Below are positions 43,297 to 52,368 of a stretch of DNA of 64,000 nucleotides, piece after piece. Source of the DNA: Selenomonas ruminantium AC2024 (lineage in GTDB: Bacteria; Bacillota; Negativicutes; Selenomonadales; Selenomonadaceae). Made by a program: the position numbers and the translations under genes. Location of the stretch: positions 186,001 through 250,000 of the forward strand of contig NZ_JIAC01000001.1 of the NCBI RefSeq assembly GCF_000687995.1, in the 5' to 3' direction. How positions within the stretch are numbered: the first letter of the stretch is position 1; every line of letters starts with the position of its first letter. Under the pieces are notes generated by a model. It was given only the letters and a program-made list of their open reading frames with translations. It was not told the DNA's origin and made no database searches.

Positions 43297-43505
43297 CGCA
43301 AGGCGTGATGCTGTTGGTGTTCTAAGCGATGCGTTTGACCGTAGGCGTAAAAAAACAGCTTGATTTGCGGCGGCTGAAAAATCTACTGCCTGAGCGAAGC
43401 GAGTTTAGATTTTTCAGCCGCGAAAAGCAAACCAAGCTGTTTTTAGCCGCAGGTCAAAGCAAAGCGTGAACACCAACAGCATCACGCCGCCTTGCGCCAC
43501 GAACC
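43297..43505. repeat. Nested palindromic element E
   Basis: Outer arms CGCAAGGCGTGATGCTGTTG and complement run about 43298-43320 and 43468-43496. The middle arms contain AAACAGCTTG/CAAGCTGTTT, the inner arms CGGCTGAAAAATCT/AGATTTTTCAGCCG. The apical motif is at 43386-43403, and the flank CGCCTTGCGCCACGAACC follows. It is 29 bases after the ddh stop. Nothing else is seen in 43149-43524. Confidence 0.85.
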
Positions 43506-43524
43506 AGCCAACGCTAATCGCTAA

Positions 43525-44511
43525 TTACAGCAGATGCGCGCGCAATTCCTCACCGGATTTTGCCGACAGATAGCTCGGCGCAATATCGAGCACCGTCTTG
43601 CACCCCGTCACGCCCTCTTTGGCCAGACGATAAGCAGCGCGTGCATAGCAAACGAGCACGCTGGTCGTGAATTCCGGGTTGGAATCGAGGTCGAGCTTGA
43701 ACTCAATCACATGCTTGTTTTCCCCGTTATGCCCCGTAACACCACTGCGAATCACACTGCCACCATGCGGCAGCCCCTTGTGATTTTTGTCCAGTTCTTC
43801 CTGACTGATGAAATGCACCGTCGTATCGTAATCGGCAAAATAATTCGGCATGGTCTTGATTTCCTGCTCAACCTTAGCGGCATCCGCACCATCTTCCAGC
43901 ACCACATAGCATTCACGCGTATGCTTTTCCCGCGTGGAAAGTTCCGGATTTTCACCAGCACGCACAGCAGCCAAAGCCTTTTCCACCGGCACCGTATACT
44001 GACGGGCATCGGCTACCCCTTCAATACGGCGGATTGCATCAGAATGCCCCTGCGAAACGCCGCGGCCCCAGAACGTATAGTCCTTGCCGTTCGGCAAAAT
44101 CGCATTGCTGTACACGCGGGCCAAAGAGAACAGACCCGGGTCCCAGCCCACAGAAATAATACCCACATGGCCATTTTCCTTGGCGGCCTTGTCCACATTT
44201 GCAAAATGCTCAGGAATCCGCGCATGGGTATCAAAGCTGTCCACCACGTTGAACATTTTGGCATAATGCGGCGTCTGTACCGGCAAATCCGTAGCACTGC
44301 CACCGCAGAGAATCATGACATCAATCTTATCTTCCCATTCTTCCACATCACTGACATTGACCACTGGCACACCAGGAGTCTTGATGGAAAGCAGCGCCGG
44401 GTCACGGCGGGTAAACACCGCCACCAGTTCCAAATCATCATTGGCCTTTACCGCGCATTCCACGCCCCGGCCCAAATTGCCATAACCTAAAATACCGATA
44501 CGGATACTCAT
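43525..44511 (-). CDS. ddh: meso-Diaminopimelate dehydrogenase
   Basis: NADP-dependent enzyme of 328 residues that forms meso-diaminopimelate in one step from tetrahydrodipicolinate, for lysine and peptidoglycan. The Rossmann motif GILGYGNLGRGVE is at residues 6-18; FTRRD (NADP phosphate contact) is near 36; SVGWDPGLFSLARVYSNAILP and FWGRGVSQGHSDAIRRIEGV at about 120-165 are diagnostic of the family. The length is normal. Monocistronic, with a palindromic element downstream. Confidence 0.97.
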   Translation of the reverse strand: MSIRIGILGYGNLGRGVECAVKANDDLELVAVFTRRDPALLSIKTPGVPVVNVSDVEEWEDKIDVMILCGGSATDLPVQTPHYAKMFNVVDSFDTHARIPEHFANVDKAAKENGHVGIISVGWDPGLFSLARVYSNAILPNGKDYTFWGRGVSQGHSDAIRRIEGVADARQYTVPVEKALAAVRAGENPELSTREKHTRECYVVLEDGADAAKVEQEIKTMPNYFADYDTTVHFISQEELDKNHKGLPHGGSVIRSGVTGHNGENKHVIEFKLDLDSNPEFTTSVLVCYARAAYRLAKEGVTGCKTVLDIAPSYLSAKSGEELRAHLL

Positions 44512-44632
44512 AGCTATTACCCCTTCTTCTATAACAAATTCGTAATACTAACTTCCCTTACTATACCACAAGTCCGTATAATTGAAAACGATTTTCGCAA
44601 AAATATTTCCAGCTTATAAAGGCGTCAAACCC

Positions 44633-44662
44633 TTTACACCGCCCGCCCCCTTATGTTATAAT
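44633..44662 (+). promoter_or_regulatory. Promoter of tRNA-Ser
   Basis: TTTACA (44633-44638), an 18-base spacer and TATAAT (44657-44662), ending 26 bases before the tRNA. Confidence 0.75.
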
Positions 44663-44688
44663 GATTGTTGTTCAACCATGAACAGCAT

Positions 44689-44777
44689 GGAGAGGTGTCC
44701 GAGTGGTCGAAGGTGCTTGACTCGAAATCAAGTGTGGTTAATAGCCACCGTGGGTTCGAATCCCACCCTCTCTGCCA
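44689..44777 (+). tRNA. tRNA-Ser(CGA), host of the island
   Basis: An 89-base class II tRNA with anticodon CGA, a long variable arm and encoded CCA. Its 3' half is repeated at 54183-54251, which marks it as the integration target. The intact tRNA is at the integrase end. Confidence 0.97.
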
Positions 44778-44786
44778 TTGAGATTA
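44718..44786 (+). repeat. attL: 69-bp direct repeat
   Basis: Covers the anticodon-to-CCA part of tRNA-Ser and 9 further bases. It is identical to 54183-54251, and the sequence differs immediately outside on both sides. Confidence 0.93.
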
Positions 44787-44996
44787 GAAAAGGCTTCTAT
44801 CTATTTAGATAGGGGTCTTTTTTTACGTGTACCACGTTTGACTTATTGCCATAGGCACAAAAAGGGATGTTAAGCATTCCCCGTTTTTGCAGGTTTTGAG
44901 GGGGTAGGCCGTTAGACTTGTAAAAGACATTAAAAAAACATAATAAAAACATAAGTCAACAATGGTAGTTACTCAATGGACAAAGGAGAATGTACA

Positions 44997-45911
44997 ATGA
45001 AACTAGGACGCAGTTTAGAACTATTTTTGACCGCCAAGCGAGGGGAACTCGTATCGGAGAAAACAGTAGCCTACTATGAATATTGGACAAAAGACTTTTT
45101 CCGATATGCAGTTACCGTTCAAGGCGCGTACGATTGGGACTCCATACGAGCTGAACACATACAATCCTATTTAGCTATGCTAGGGACAGAACGCAAAGTG
45201 CGGTCGGCCACCGTGCATGATGCTTACCGGGCTGTCAAGGCATTAAACAGATGGTTGTTCAAACAAAGTTATATCCCCTCCTGCGTTATCGACAAGGTAC
45301 AAGCCCCCAAACAGGAAAAGATTATCCCGCGAACCTTCACGATAAAGGAAATACAAGCCATGTACGGGGCATGCAGCAAAACTTCCTTCGCCGGGGTACG
45401 CGATAAGACAATGCTTACTCTGCTCCTTAGCAGCGGAATCCGTAAGAGCGAATTGGCTGGCATCTTATCGGAGGACGTTGACTTAGAACAAGGACACATT
45501 AAGGTATACGGCAAAGGGAATAAGCAACGCCTGCTCCCCCTAGCCCACAAAGCCAAAAAAGCCTTGGAAGAATACAACCGCCTAAAAGCCTGCAAAATAT
45601 TCCCCATACGGAGCAAATATTATTTCGTCAACAACAAAGGCGCAAAACTAAACAACAGTTCCATGGACAGCATCTTCAAGCGCATAAAAGAACGGTCGGG
45701 AATTCAAGGGGCAAAAGTTTCCTGTCATACATGGAGGCATACCTTCGCAAAATCCTACCTGCTAAACGGCGGTGACGTATTCAGCTTACAACGCTTGCTC
45801 GGTCATTCCGATTTGTCCACCACCAAACGCTACTTGAATTTGAATACCAAAGAAATACAGACGCAGTACGACAAGTTCAATCCCTTAGACAATATGGACT
45901 GGGTATTTTAA
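44997..45911 (+). CDS. Tyrosine recombinase (integrase)
   Basis: Site-specific recombinase of 304 residues, 220 bases from the tRNA-Ser 3' end. The N-terminal SAM-like DNA-binding domain covers about 1-100. The catalytic set is complete: Arg in SSGIRKSEL (about 147), Lys in KVYGKGNKQR, His-x-x-Arg in CHTWRHTFAKSY (about 244), His in LLGHSDLSTT, and the nucleophile Tyr in KRYLNL (about 279). AAGGAG lies 11 bases before ATG 44997; an upstream in-frame ATG is less likely. It should integrate and excise the island at the 69-bp repeats. Confidence 0.95.
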   Translation: MKLGRSLELFLTAKRGELVSEKTVAYYEYWTKDFFRYAVTVQGAYDWDSIRAEHIQSYLAMLGTERKVRSATVHDAYRAVKALNRWLFKQSYIPSCVIDKVQAPKQEKIIPRTFTIKEIQAMYGACSKTSFAGVRDKTMLTLLLSSGIRKSELAGILSEDVDLEQGHIKVYGKGNKQRLLPLAHKAKKALEEYNRLKACKIFPIRSKYYFVNNKGAKLNNSSMDSIFKRIKERSGIQGAKVSCHTWRHTFAKSYLLNGGDVFSLQRLLGHSDLSTTKRYLNLNTKEIQTQYDKFNPLDNMDWVF

Positions 45912-45932
45912 TCGGCACATCGGAGGATAATT

Positions 45933-46238
45933 ATGCAAAAAGTAGATACCACTGTAGGAAATTACACTGTACAAATGCCAGCCTATCTATGGGACTTCCT
46001 AAATGAACGGGCGCAAAAGTTGAATTATATGACTGGTACATATCTAAGTTCAATCATTTTCCAGGAATTGCAGAACCCTTCAACGCCTAGAGAGGTTTTT
46101 CATTTAGTGTTAAGGGAGCGCCTTTATCCTCTATACGAAGAAAAAAGCATACAGCATATAATAGACGTTATCGATGATGAGACCCAGCAGATAGTCGATT
46201 TACTGCCTGACGAAGATGACGATGATACGCCTCAATAA
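45933..46238 (+). CDS. Small acidic hypothetical protein of the island
   Basis: A 101-residue protein, 21 bases after the integrase stop, with GGAGG upstream. The N-terminal part (VQMPAYLWDFLNERAQKLNYMTGTYLSSIIFQEL) resembles a ribbon-helix-helix DNA-binding fold. The C-terminus is very acidic. It could be an excision factor or regulator for the integrase; that is inference from position. Confidence 0.65.
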   Translation: MQKVDTTVGNYTVQMPAYLWDFLNERAQKLNYMTGTYLSSIIFQELQNPSTPREVFHLVLRERLYPLYEEKSIQHIIDVIDDETQQIVDLLPDEDDDDTPQ

Positions 46239-46261
46239 TGATATAACATCTTGTAAACAAA

Positions 46262-46290
46262 AAGCCCACGGTTATGCCGTGGGTTTTTAG
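46262..46290. terminator. Bidirectional terminator between the integrase unit and hsdS
   Basis: Arms AAGCCCACGG/CCGTGGGTTT with T runs on both strands. Confidence 0.8.
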
Positions 46291-46305
46291 GTGCTTATGG
46301 ATTTG

Positions 46306-47817
46306 TTACTTTATCAATCGTTCACAAAAAGGGAGAAGTTCTTCTATCTTAGCTACGATGCGATGTTGTTCGTTTAATGGTGGAAGGGGGATAAGTAATT
46401 TTTGAAGAGTAAGTGGCTTTAGTTCTTTTTGGTTGGTTGAGCCTTCTCCTTGTTTTTCAAGATATGCTTGATTATGTTTTAATACAGCATATATATATTT
46501 ATGGCTGATTGAATTAGACGGACGTATAATTGTAACATGAGAATCAGGTACTATTGGTAAATTCTTTGGATTATCAGTGCTTCTGTATAGACCAACGCGT
46601 CCCATTGTCCCAGTTCCGGTAGAGTTTACGATAATATCTTCATTTAGCATAAATTCATTAGCTGGGTACTTGATAAGTTTCGCTTCATCCAAACATTTAG
46701 CTAATTCAAGATTTATAGAACCTTCTTTGGTGTTGCATTTTTGTGCAAAAACAAGGGTGTTGCTTTTGTTTATGTAAGAAGGAGCTTTCCCACGTTTTAT
46801 GTCTTTGACGACAATATCATCTAGTCGTATCCATTTCCACGTATCGGGAATATCAAAGGGAATCTCATCCTCTGTTATTGGTGGCAGTGGCTTTGTTTCC
46901 TTTAGCTTTTTTTCTTCGATAAGCTGTTTTTTCTCGGCCTGAATTTGTTGCAATAACTCATCGGCAGTACCTTCTTCTTTGCGCTGTTCGACCAGTTTGC
47001 CCTCTATGGCATATTGAAGTATGCTTTTTTTCATCATTTCGGGGAAACGCTTGTTAAAGGCAGTTAGCTTAGTATGTGCTTTATCGTATTGGTCGATAAG
47101 GGGCAGTAGTTCTTCGATTTTTTCCATTATACGTTGTTGCTCTGCAAGTGGCGGAAGAGGGACAAGATAACTTTTCAACTCGGCAAATGGTGGTATGTTT
47201 TTTAAGGCACTTCCTTTGCTGCTTTTTCTAGCTGTATTTTTCAAAATTGAATCGAAATATAGCAAAAAAAAGGGAACATATACGCTTGGCATTAACTTCA
47301 TTCGCATCAATGCTTGATTGATTATACCCGTTTCACAACCATCAGGAAGGATGTAGGTTTCACCTATGGTTCCTGCACAACTGACTATGATGTCACCAGA
47401 TTTGACTTCAAAGCCAGTCATTTTTTCTTCAAAATATTTTCGTGATATATAATAGTTACCCAGCGTCGCATCTTTTTGAATCGCATTTTTCTGTTCATAA
47501 ACTTTTATTGTATCAATTCCTTTAGGAACGAACATCGATTTTGTCAATGCACTTCCAAATGGCCCCTTTTTATACACTCCAAATTCATCAAATCTTACCC
47601 ATTCCCAACTGTCAGGAATGTCAAAAGGCTTTTCATCATCACTTATCGGAGGTAGTGGTTTTGATTTTTTTATTTTCTTTTCCGCAATAAGCCGATTCTT
47701 TTCTTCTTGTATCTTTTCAAGCAGTTCTTTAGCAGAACCTTCTTCCGGCCTCTGTGGCACTAAACGACCTTCTATTGCCCGTTGGAGTATACTATTTTTT
47801 AACTGTTGTGCATTCAT
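46306..47817 (-). CDS. hsdS: Type I restriction-modification specificity subunit
   Basis: Specificity subunit of 503 residues. Two repeated halves each begin with the conserved helix (KNSILQRAIEGRLVPQR and KKSILQYAIEGKLVEQR, about residues 8 and 253) followed by the FDIPDSWEWVR/FDIPDTWKWIR linker and a target-recognition domain. The halves end in PLPPLAEQQRI and PLPPLNEQHRI. The target bases cannot be read from sequence. The start overlaps the hsdM stop by 4 bases. It is much more AT-rich than neighbouring chromosomal genes. Confidence 0.95.
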   Translation of the reverse strand: MNAQQLKNSILQRAIEGRLVPQRPEEGSAKELLEKIQEEKNRLIAEKKIKKSKPLPPISDDEKPFDIPDSWEWVRFDEFGVYKKGPFGSALTKSMFVPKGIDTIKVYEQKNAIQKDATLGNYYISRKYFEEKMTGFEVKSGDIIVSCAGTIGETYILPDGCETGIINQALMRMKLMPSVYVPFFLLYFDSILKNTARKSSKGSALKNIPPFAELKSYLVPLPPLAEQQRIMEKIEELLPLIDQYDKAHTKLTAFNKRFPEMMKKSILQYAIEGKLVEQRKEEGTADELLQQIQAEKKQLIEEKKLKETKPLPPITEDEIPFDIPDTWKWIRLDDIVVKDIKRGKAPSYINKSNTLVFAQKCNTKEGSINLELAKCLDEAKLIKYPANEFMLNEDIIVNSTGTGTMGRVGLYRSTDNPKNLPIVPDSHVTIIRPSNSISHKYIYAVLKHNQAYLEKQGEGSTNQKELKPLTLQKLLIPLPPLNEQHRIVAKIEELLPFCERLIK

Positions 47818-49283
47818 TTAGCATCCTCCATAATCGCCATTATCTTATCGAGGATATGGTCTATTTCCGCATTAAGTGACGCTCGTTTTTCTTGGTACTG
47901 ATTGATTAAATCCATCGGAGGAATAATTTCCTCTTCTTCATGGGGGAATCCGCACAAGTCGATATTATAGTCATTTTCGGCAATTTCCTGTACCGTGTAC
48001 TTCTTAGCTTTAGCCCAGCCATCTTCTTCAACTTCCTGCCGATTGTTCCACCATTCCATAACAGGGGTGAAATGTTCCATCTTCATGGGCTTGGTCTTGG
48101 AGAAATGTTTATACCCTTCGGGCATATCTAAGCGGTAGAACCACGTTTCCTCGGTTGGCTTTGTATTATCGAAGAATAAAAGATTGGTTGTAATGCTGGT
48201 GTAGGGGGAGAATACACTGCCCGGTAAACGAATAACCGTATGCAGATTAAACTCACTGAACAGCTTTTTCTTAATATTAACCTTCGTATTATCCGTTCCG
48301 AACAGGAACCCATCGGGGAGAACCACTGCAGCTCGTCCATTCTTCTTCAAACGATACATGATAACGCTCATAAAGAGATCAGCTGTTTCCGAATCGGCCA
48401 AATCATCGGGGAAATAGTTTTGTACGCTTTTATCCTCACGACCACCGTAAGGAGGGTTCATTAAGATAACATCAAATTTATCCCTGTCCGTATAGTCGAG
48501 AACTTTCTTCAGTAGGGAATTATCATGGTAAACCTTCGGCACATCAATATCATGTAAAAGCATGTTGGTAATACACAAGAGATACGGGAATGGCTTTTTT
48601 TCTATGCCGTAAATGGACTCTCCGAATAGTTCCTGGTCTTCCGTGGTCTTAACTTGTTTGCTGAGTTCCTTTATCCAGCTCGTCAAGAAACCGCCTGTTC
48701 CGCAGGCAAAGTCAGCCATTTTTTCTCCTAATCGGGGCTGAATCATGTGCGCCATAAAATCGGTCACGGCACGCGGGGTATAAAATTCACCAGAACTACC
48801 TGCTGATTGCAATTCCTTCAGGATTTCTTCGTAAATATCCCCAAAGGCATGGGACTCCTTTACATCCTCGAAGTCAATTTCATTTACCGTGTCGATAACC
48901 TGCCGTAAGTAAACGCCATTTTTCATGTATTGGTTGGCATCTTCAAAGGTAGACTTGACGATAGCTTTCTTTATAGGCGTATCGGAGGAAACATTTAATT
49001 CCTTCAAGGTAGGAAATAGCGTGTTGTTTACAAAGTCTAAGAGTTCATCGCCTGTAAGGGCGTGGCCGTTCTCGTCTGGTTCTGCCCAATTACGCCAGCG
49101 ACATTCCTCGGGGATAATGGACTGGTAATCGTCATCGTCAAATTCCCAATCTGCCTCTTTTACATCATAAACCCGCAGGAATAGAAGCCATACTAATTGC
49201 TCGATACGCTGGGCATCACCATTGATACCCGCATCCATGCGCATGATATCGCGGATTTTCTTTACAAAACCAGTTGTTGCCAT
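47814..49283 (-). CDS. hsdM: Type I restriction-modification DNA methyltransferase
   Basis: N6-adenine methyltransferase subunit of 489 residues. The N-terminal HsdM domain (VKKIRDIMRMDAGINGDAQRIEQLVWLLFLRVYD) is followed by the SAM motif DFACGTGGFLTSW near 193 and the catalytic NPPYGG near 276. The start follows the hsdR stop directly (TAAATG). With HsdS it methylates host DNA; with HsdR it restricts. Confidence 0.97.
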   Translation of the reverse strand: MATTGFVKKIRDIMRMDAGINGDAQRIEQLVWLLFLRVYDVKEADWEFDDDDYQSIIPEECRWRNWAEPDENGHALTGDELLDFVNNTLFPTLKELNVSSDTPIKKAIVKSTFEDANQYMKNGVYLRQVIDTVNEIDFEDVKESHAFGDIYEEILKELQSAGSSGEFYTPRAVTDFMAHMIQPRLGEKMADFACGTGGFLTSWIKELSKQVKTTEDQELFGESIYGIEKKPFPYLLCITNMLLHDIDVPKVYHDNSLLKKVLDYTDRDKFDVILMNPPYGGREDKSVQNYFPDDLADSETADLFMSVIMYRLKKNGRAAVVLPDGFLFGTDNTKVNIKKKLFSEFNLHTVIRLPGSVFSPYTSITTNLLFFDNTKPTEETWFYRLDMPEGYKHFSKTKPMKMEHFTPVMEWWNNRQEVEEDGWAKAKKYTVQEIAENDYNIDLCGFPHEEEEIIPPMDLINQYQEKRASLNAEIDHILDKIMAIMEDAK

Positions 49284-51668
49284 TTATACTACCTCATTTT
49301 CATAGATTTCTTTTTCTAGTTCCTGCAATGCCATTTCATAACCCTGTTTGCCTCCGAATAGTTTCGCTATGCGGGAGGGTTTGCCAAATTTTGCGAAGTC
49401 GGCCAGCTTGAAGATTTCGGTCTTTTCGATTTCATAGATACCCTCATTCATATACTTATCGAGGAGGATTTCTAGCACAGCCCGCGCATCTCCGCTATAC
49501 TTGCTGAAGAAGTCACGTTTCTTTATATTATCAGCCCGTTCTTTCCGTGTCAAAGGCTTAGCACCAAAGGCCACATAGCAGATAAAGTCAAAATCGTCTA
49601 CATCGCCCATATCCTGGGATTCTTTAAGCGCCTTTAGGTCTATGCCCAAATCGCGAAAGGATTCTTCAATGACTTTCTTTTTCTTCTCGGAGTTCCAACG
49701 CCGAATGAAGTTTTGCAGGGACGCAAACTCGCCAACAATATTATGCTTAGTGTAGTCAATAATATCTTCCTGTTTCAGCAATTTGCCGTCAGTGTCGTAT
49801 ACAGATACGGTTTTATTGATAATCTTGACGGTACAGCCGTTCTTGTCCACAATGGGCTTTATCTTGGGCTCGCCTGTGCCACCGCCGTTACCATCATCAC
49901 CGCCTGGTTCGTCCCCTCCGTTATCATTACCGCCGTTACCACCTCTCGGTTTGCCTTGGCCTGGTTTGAAGCCATCATCCTGTTCTACTTCACCGTCCCA
50001 TTCGGGGTCGTTAAAGAGGCGTGCTACATTGCGGAAGTCCATTACTACGAAATAGGTCTTGCCATCCGCTTCGCGGATTCGTGTTCCACGACCAATGATT
50101 TGCTTGAAGGTTGTCATGGAAGTAATGTTCTTATCGAGGACTATCAGCTTTGTCATTTTGCAATCTGCGCCAGTAGACAATAGCTCCGATGTGGTTGCAA
50201 TAACAGGGTAGGGGGAAGATACCGAAATGAAATAGTCCAGCTTGCTCTTGCCGTAAACGTCCGACCCTGTAATTCTAACGCAATAGTCGGGATTTTCCTT
50301 TACCATATCGGCGTTAAGGTTATTCAGGGCTATCCGCATCCGCTCTGCAGCATCTTCCGTGGCACAGAACACAATGGTCTTTTGCATCCGTCCCGTCTGC
50401 TTTAGGTATTCGGTTATTTCATTAGCTACTTGGTCAATCCTGTCCTGAATGATAATGTTGTAATCATAATCCACGTTGTTGTATATGCGGTCTTCGATTT
50501 CGTTGCCGTATATATCCAACTGCCCTTTACGCGGCCTCCAACCGTCACCGATATTGGTAGTCACGTTGATAACGCGGAAGGGGGCTAAGAACCCGTCCTC
50601 AATGCCTCGTTTTAGGCTGTACTCATAGATAGGCTTGCCAAAATAATCAATATTTGAGACTGTGTTGGTTTCCTTGGGGGTAGCCGTCATGCCGATTTGG
50701 GTAGCACTGGAGAAGTATTCCAATATTTTACGCCAACGGCTTTCTTCCTTTGCAGAACCGCGATGACATTCATCTACAATTATCAAATCGAAGAAGTCAG
50801 GCTTGAAACACTGGCTAAAGTTTTCCGATTCGCCTTCGGCCTCTTCATCAGCCTTGCCTGTCTGTTGGTATAAAGCAAAGTATACTTCATAAGCGTTAAT
50901 AGTGCTCTTATCATCCTTGGCAAAGTTTATCTTGTGAATGGTCTTTCCCAACGGCGCAAAGTCCTGCTCTATGGATTGGTCTACCAAAATATTGCGGTCG
51001 GCCAGGTACAGAATCTTTTTCTTGACCCCAGCTTTCAATAAACGATAGACGATCTGAAAGGCTGTATAGGTTTTACCCGTTCCAGTTGCCATAACTAGCA
51101 GAATACGCTCCTGCCCACGGGCTACCGCATCGAGGGTACGGTTCACGGCAATGCGTTGGTAGTACCGAGGCTCATGGGTTGTCTGGCTTGAATAATACGG
51201 TTGTTTAATCAGCTTGATTTCGGCATCATTAAAGCCCTCGCCGTTATTGACTTCCTGCATTAACCTTGCCTTTAGTTCTTCCATAGTAGGGAACTCATCG
51301 AGAGAAAGCTCCCGTTCCTTTCCCGTCAAGAAGTCATGCTCATAGAACCCGTCACCGTTAGAACTATACGCAAATTTCAAATCTAACTTCCGGGCATAGT
51401 CCATCGCCTGCTGCAAACCGAAGGAAACAGAGTGGGCGTTGTCCTTGGCTTCTACAACAGCAATGGGATAATTGGCATTTAGATATAGCAGGTAGTCTAC
51501 CTTTTTAGGCTTGCCACGGGAAACCATATTGCCCCGCAGATTTATCTTCCCATCCGTGATACGGGTCTCCATAGTTATATGGTCTTTCCACTTCGCCTGG
51601 ATAGCGGGAGTTATGTAGTTAAGTTTGATGTCCTCTTCCGTCATCTGTTTCTTGTCTATGATAGGCAT
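49284..51668 (-). CDS. hsdR: Type I restriction endonuclease subunit
   Basis: ATP-dependent translocase/nuclease of 794 residues. The N-terminal nuclease region has VVEAKDNAHSVSFGLQQAMDYA (about 95-116). The helicase part has Walker A MATGTGKTYTA near 195, DECHRGS near 298, GMTATPKET and a late QIIGRGTRIRE motif. A Gly/Asp/Asn-rich flexible linker (about 555-590) separates the helicase from the C-terminal HsdM-contacting domain. ATG 51668 has AGGAGG 8 bases upstream; a longer open frame to 51869 is rejected. First gene of hsdRMS. Confidence 0.95.
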   Translation of the reverse strand: MPIIDKKQMTEEDIKLNYITPAIQAKWKDHITMETRITDGKINLRGNMVSRGKPKKVDYLLYLNANYPIAVVEAKDNAHSVSFGLQQAMDYARKLDLKFAYSSNGDGFYEHDFLTGKERELSLDEFPTMEELKARLMQEVNNGEGFNDAEIKLIKQPYYSSQTTHEPRYYQRIAVNRTLDAVARGQERILLVMATGTGKTYTAFQIVYRLLKAGVKKKILYLADRNILVDQSIEQDFAPLGKTIHKINFAKDDKSTINAYEVYFALYQQTGKADEEAEGESENFSQCFKPDFFDLIIVDECHRGSAKEESRWRKILEYFSSATQIGMTATPKETNTVSNIDYFGKPIYEYSLKRGIEDGFLAPFRVINVTTNIGDGWRPRKGQLDIYGNEIEDRIYNNVDYDYNIIIQDRIDQVANEITEYLKQTGRMQKTIVFCATEDAAERMRIALNNLNADMVKENPDYCVRITGSDVYGKSKLDYFISVSSPYPVIATTSELLSTGADCKMTKLIVLDKNITSMTTFKQIIGRGTRIREADGKTYFVVMDFRNVARLFNDPEWDGEVEQDDGFKPGQGKPRGGNGGNDNGGDEPGGDDGNGGGTGEPKIKPIVDKNGCTVKIINKTVSVYDTDGKLLKQEDIIDYTKHNIVGEFASLQNFIRRWNSEKKKKVIEESFRDLGIDLKALKESQDMGDVDDFDFICYVAFGAKPLTRKERADNIKKRDFFSKYSGDARAVLEILLDKYMNEGIYEIEKTEIFKLADFAKFGKPSRIAKLFGGKQGYEMALQELEKEIYENEVV

Positions 51669-51918
51669 AAGGAACGCCTCCTGCTCTGTTGCGGGTTGTG
51701 ACTTACATAATATGTATATATTCTTTATTATAGCATAGTTGACCTTCTTGCTTTGTAAACGAATCGAAAAAAGGGATTGACATGTCAAAAGATGAAAGAT
51801 ACAATATATAGCGTTACGGCACATGATAACCACAATATAATGTAGGGGGCACATAATTAGTAAAAACAATCAAACTCGTGATAGCGTAAAAGCTAAAAAG
51901 AAGGTCAAAAGTAAACAC

Positions 51919-52368
51919 TTGCGGATGTCAAAAGACATTTTTTATGGTTGGATTAAGTGCTTTTATATCCCTTGCGACTTGTCAAGAGGTGAGCAGGCCG
52001 TATTTTCTTACGTAGCGCAACATAGACGGCTTAGGGAATTTGACAACGCTATAATAGATAAGGACGGCGAACCAATGGAAGTTAAAAACCTATTGGAACG
52101 GCTTACAATGAAGTACGATAGTAACGGACGGGGGCTTATTGCTGGATTAAAGAAAAAGGGAATCATAGCGAAGTCTAAAGGCATCTTGTATTTGAATCCA
52201 TACATAGCACACAAAGGGGGCGTAATGGCAAAAAGTACGCTAAAGTTGTTTGAATACTTCAAGTTTGGGGAAGAAGAAGCCGAGGACTTAAAGGATATGC
52301 TCCCATTTGACGAAGAAGCACCAACAACACCGCTGGAAGAAATACCAATGGAAGACCTACCTTTTTAA
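51919..52368 (+). CDS. RepL-like winged-helix protein (putative replication initiator)
   Basis: A 149-residue protein of the island, divergent from hsdR. The central region (EVKNLLERLTMKYDSNGRGLIAGLKKKGIIAKSKGILYLNPYIAHKGG) resembles the winged helix of RepL-type plasmid initiators; a regulatory role is equally possible. The tail is acidic and Pro-rich. The start is unclear: TTG 51919 or ATG 51925, neither with a strong ribosome site. An in-frame basic stretch upstream lacks a normal start codon. Confidence 0.55.
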   Translation: MRMSKDIFYGWIKCFYIPCDLSRGEQAVFSYVAQHRRLREFDNAIIDKDGEPMEVKNLLERLTMKYDSNGRGLIAGLKKKGIIAKSKGILYLNPYIAHKGGVMAKSTLKLFEYFKFGEEEAEDLKDMLPFDEEAPTTPLEEIPMEDLPF

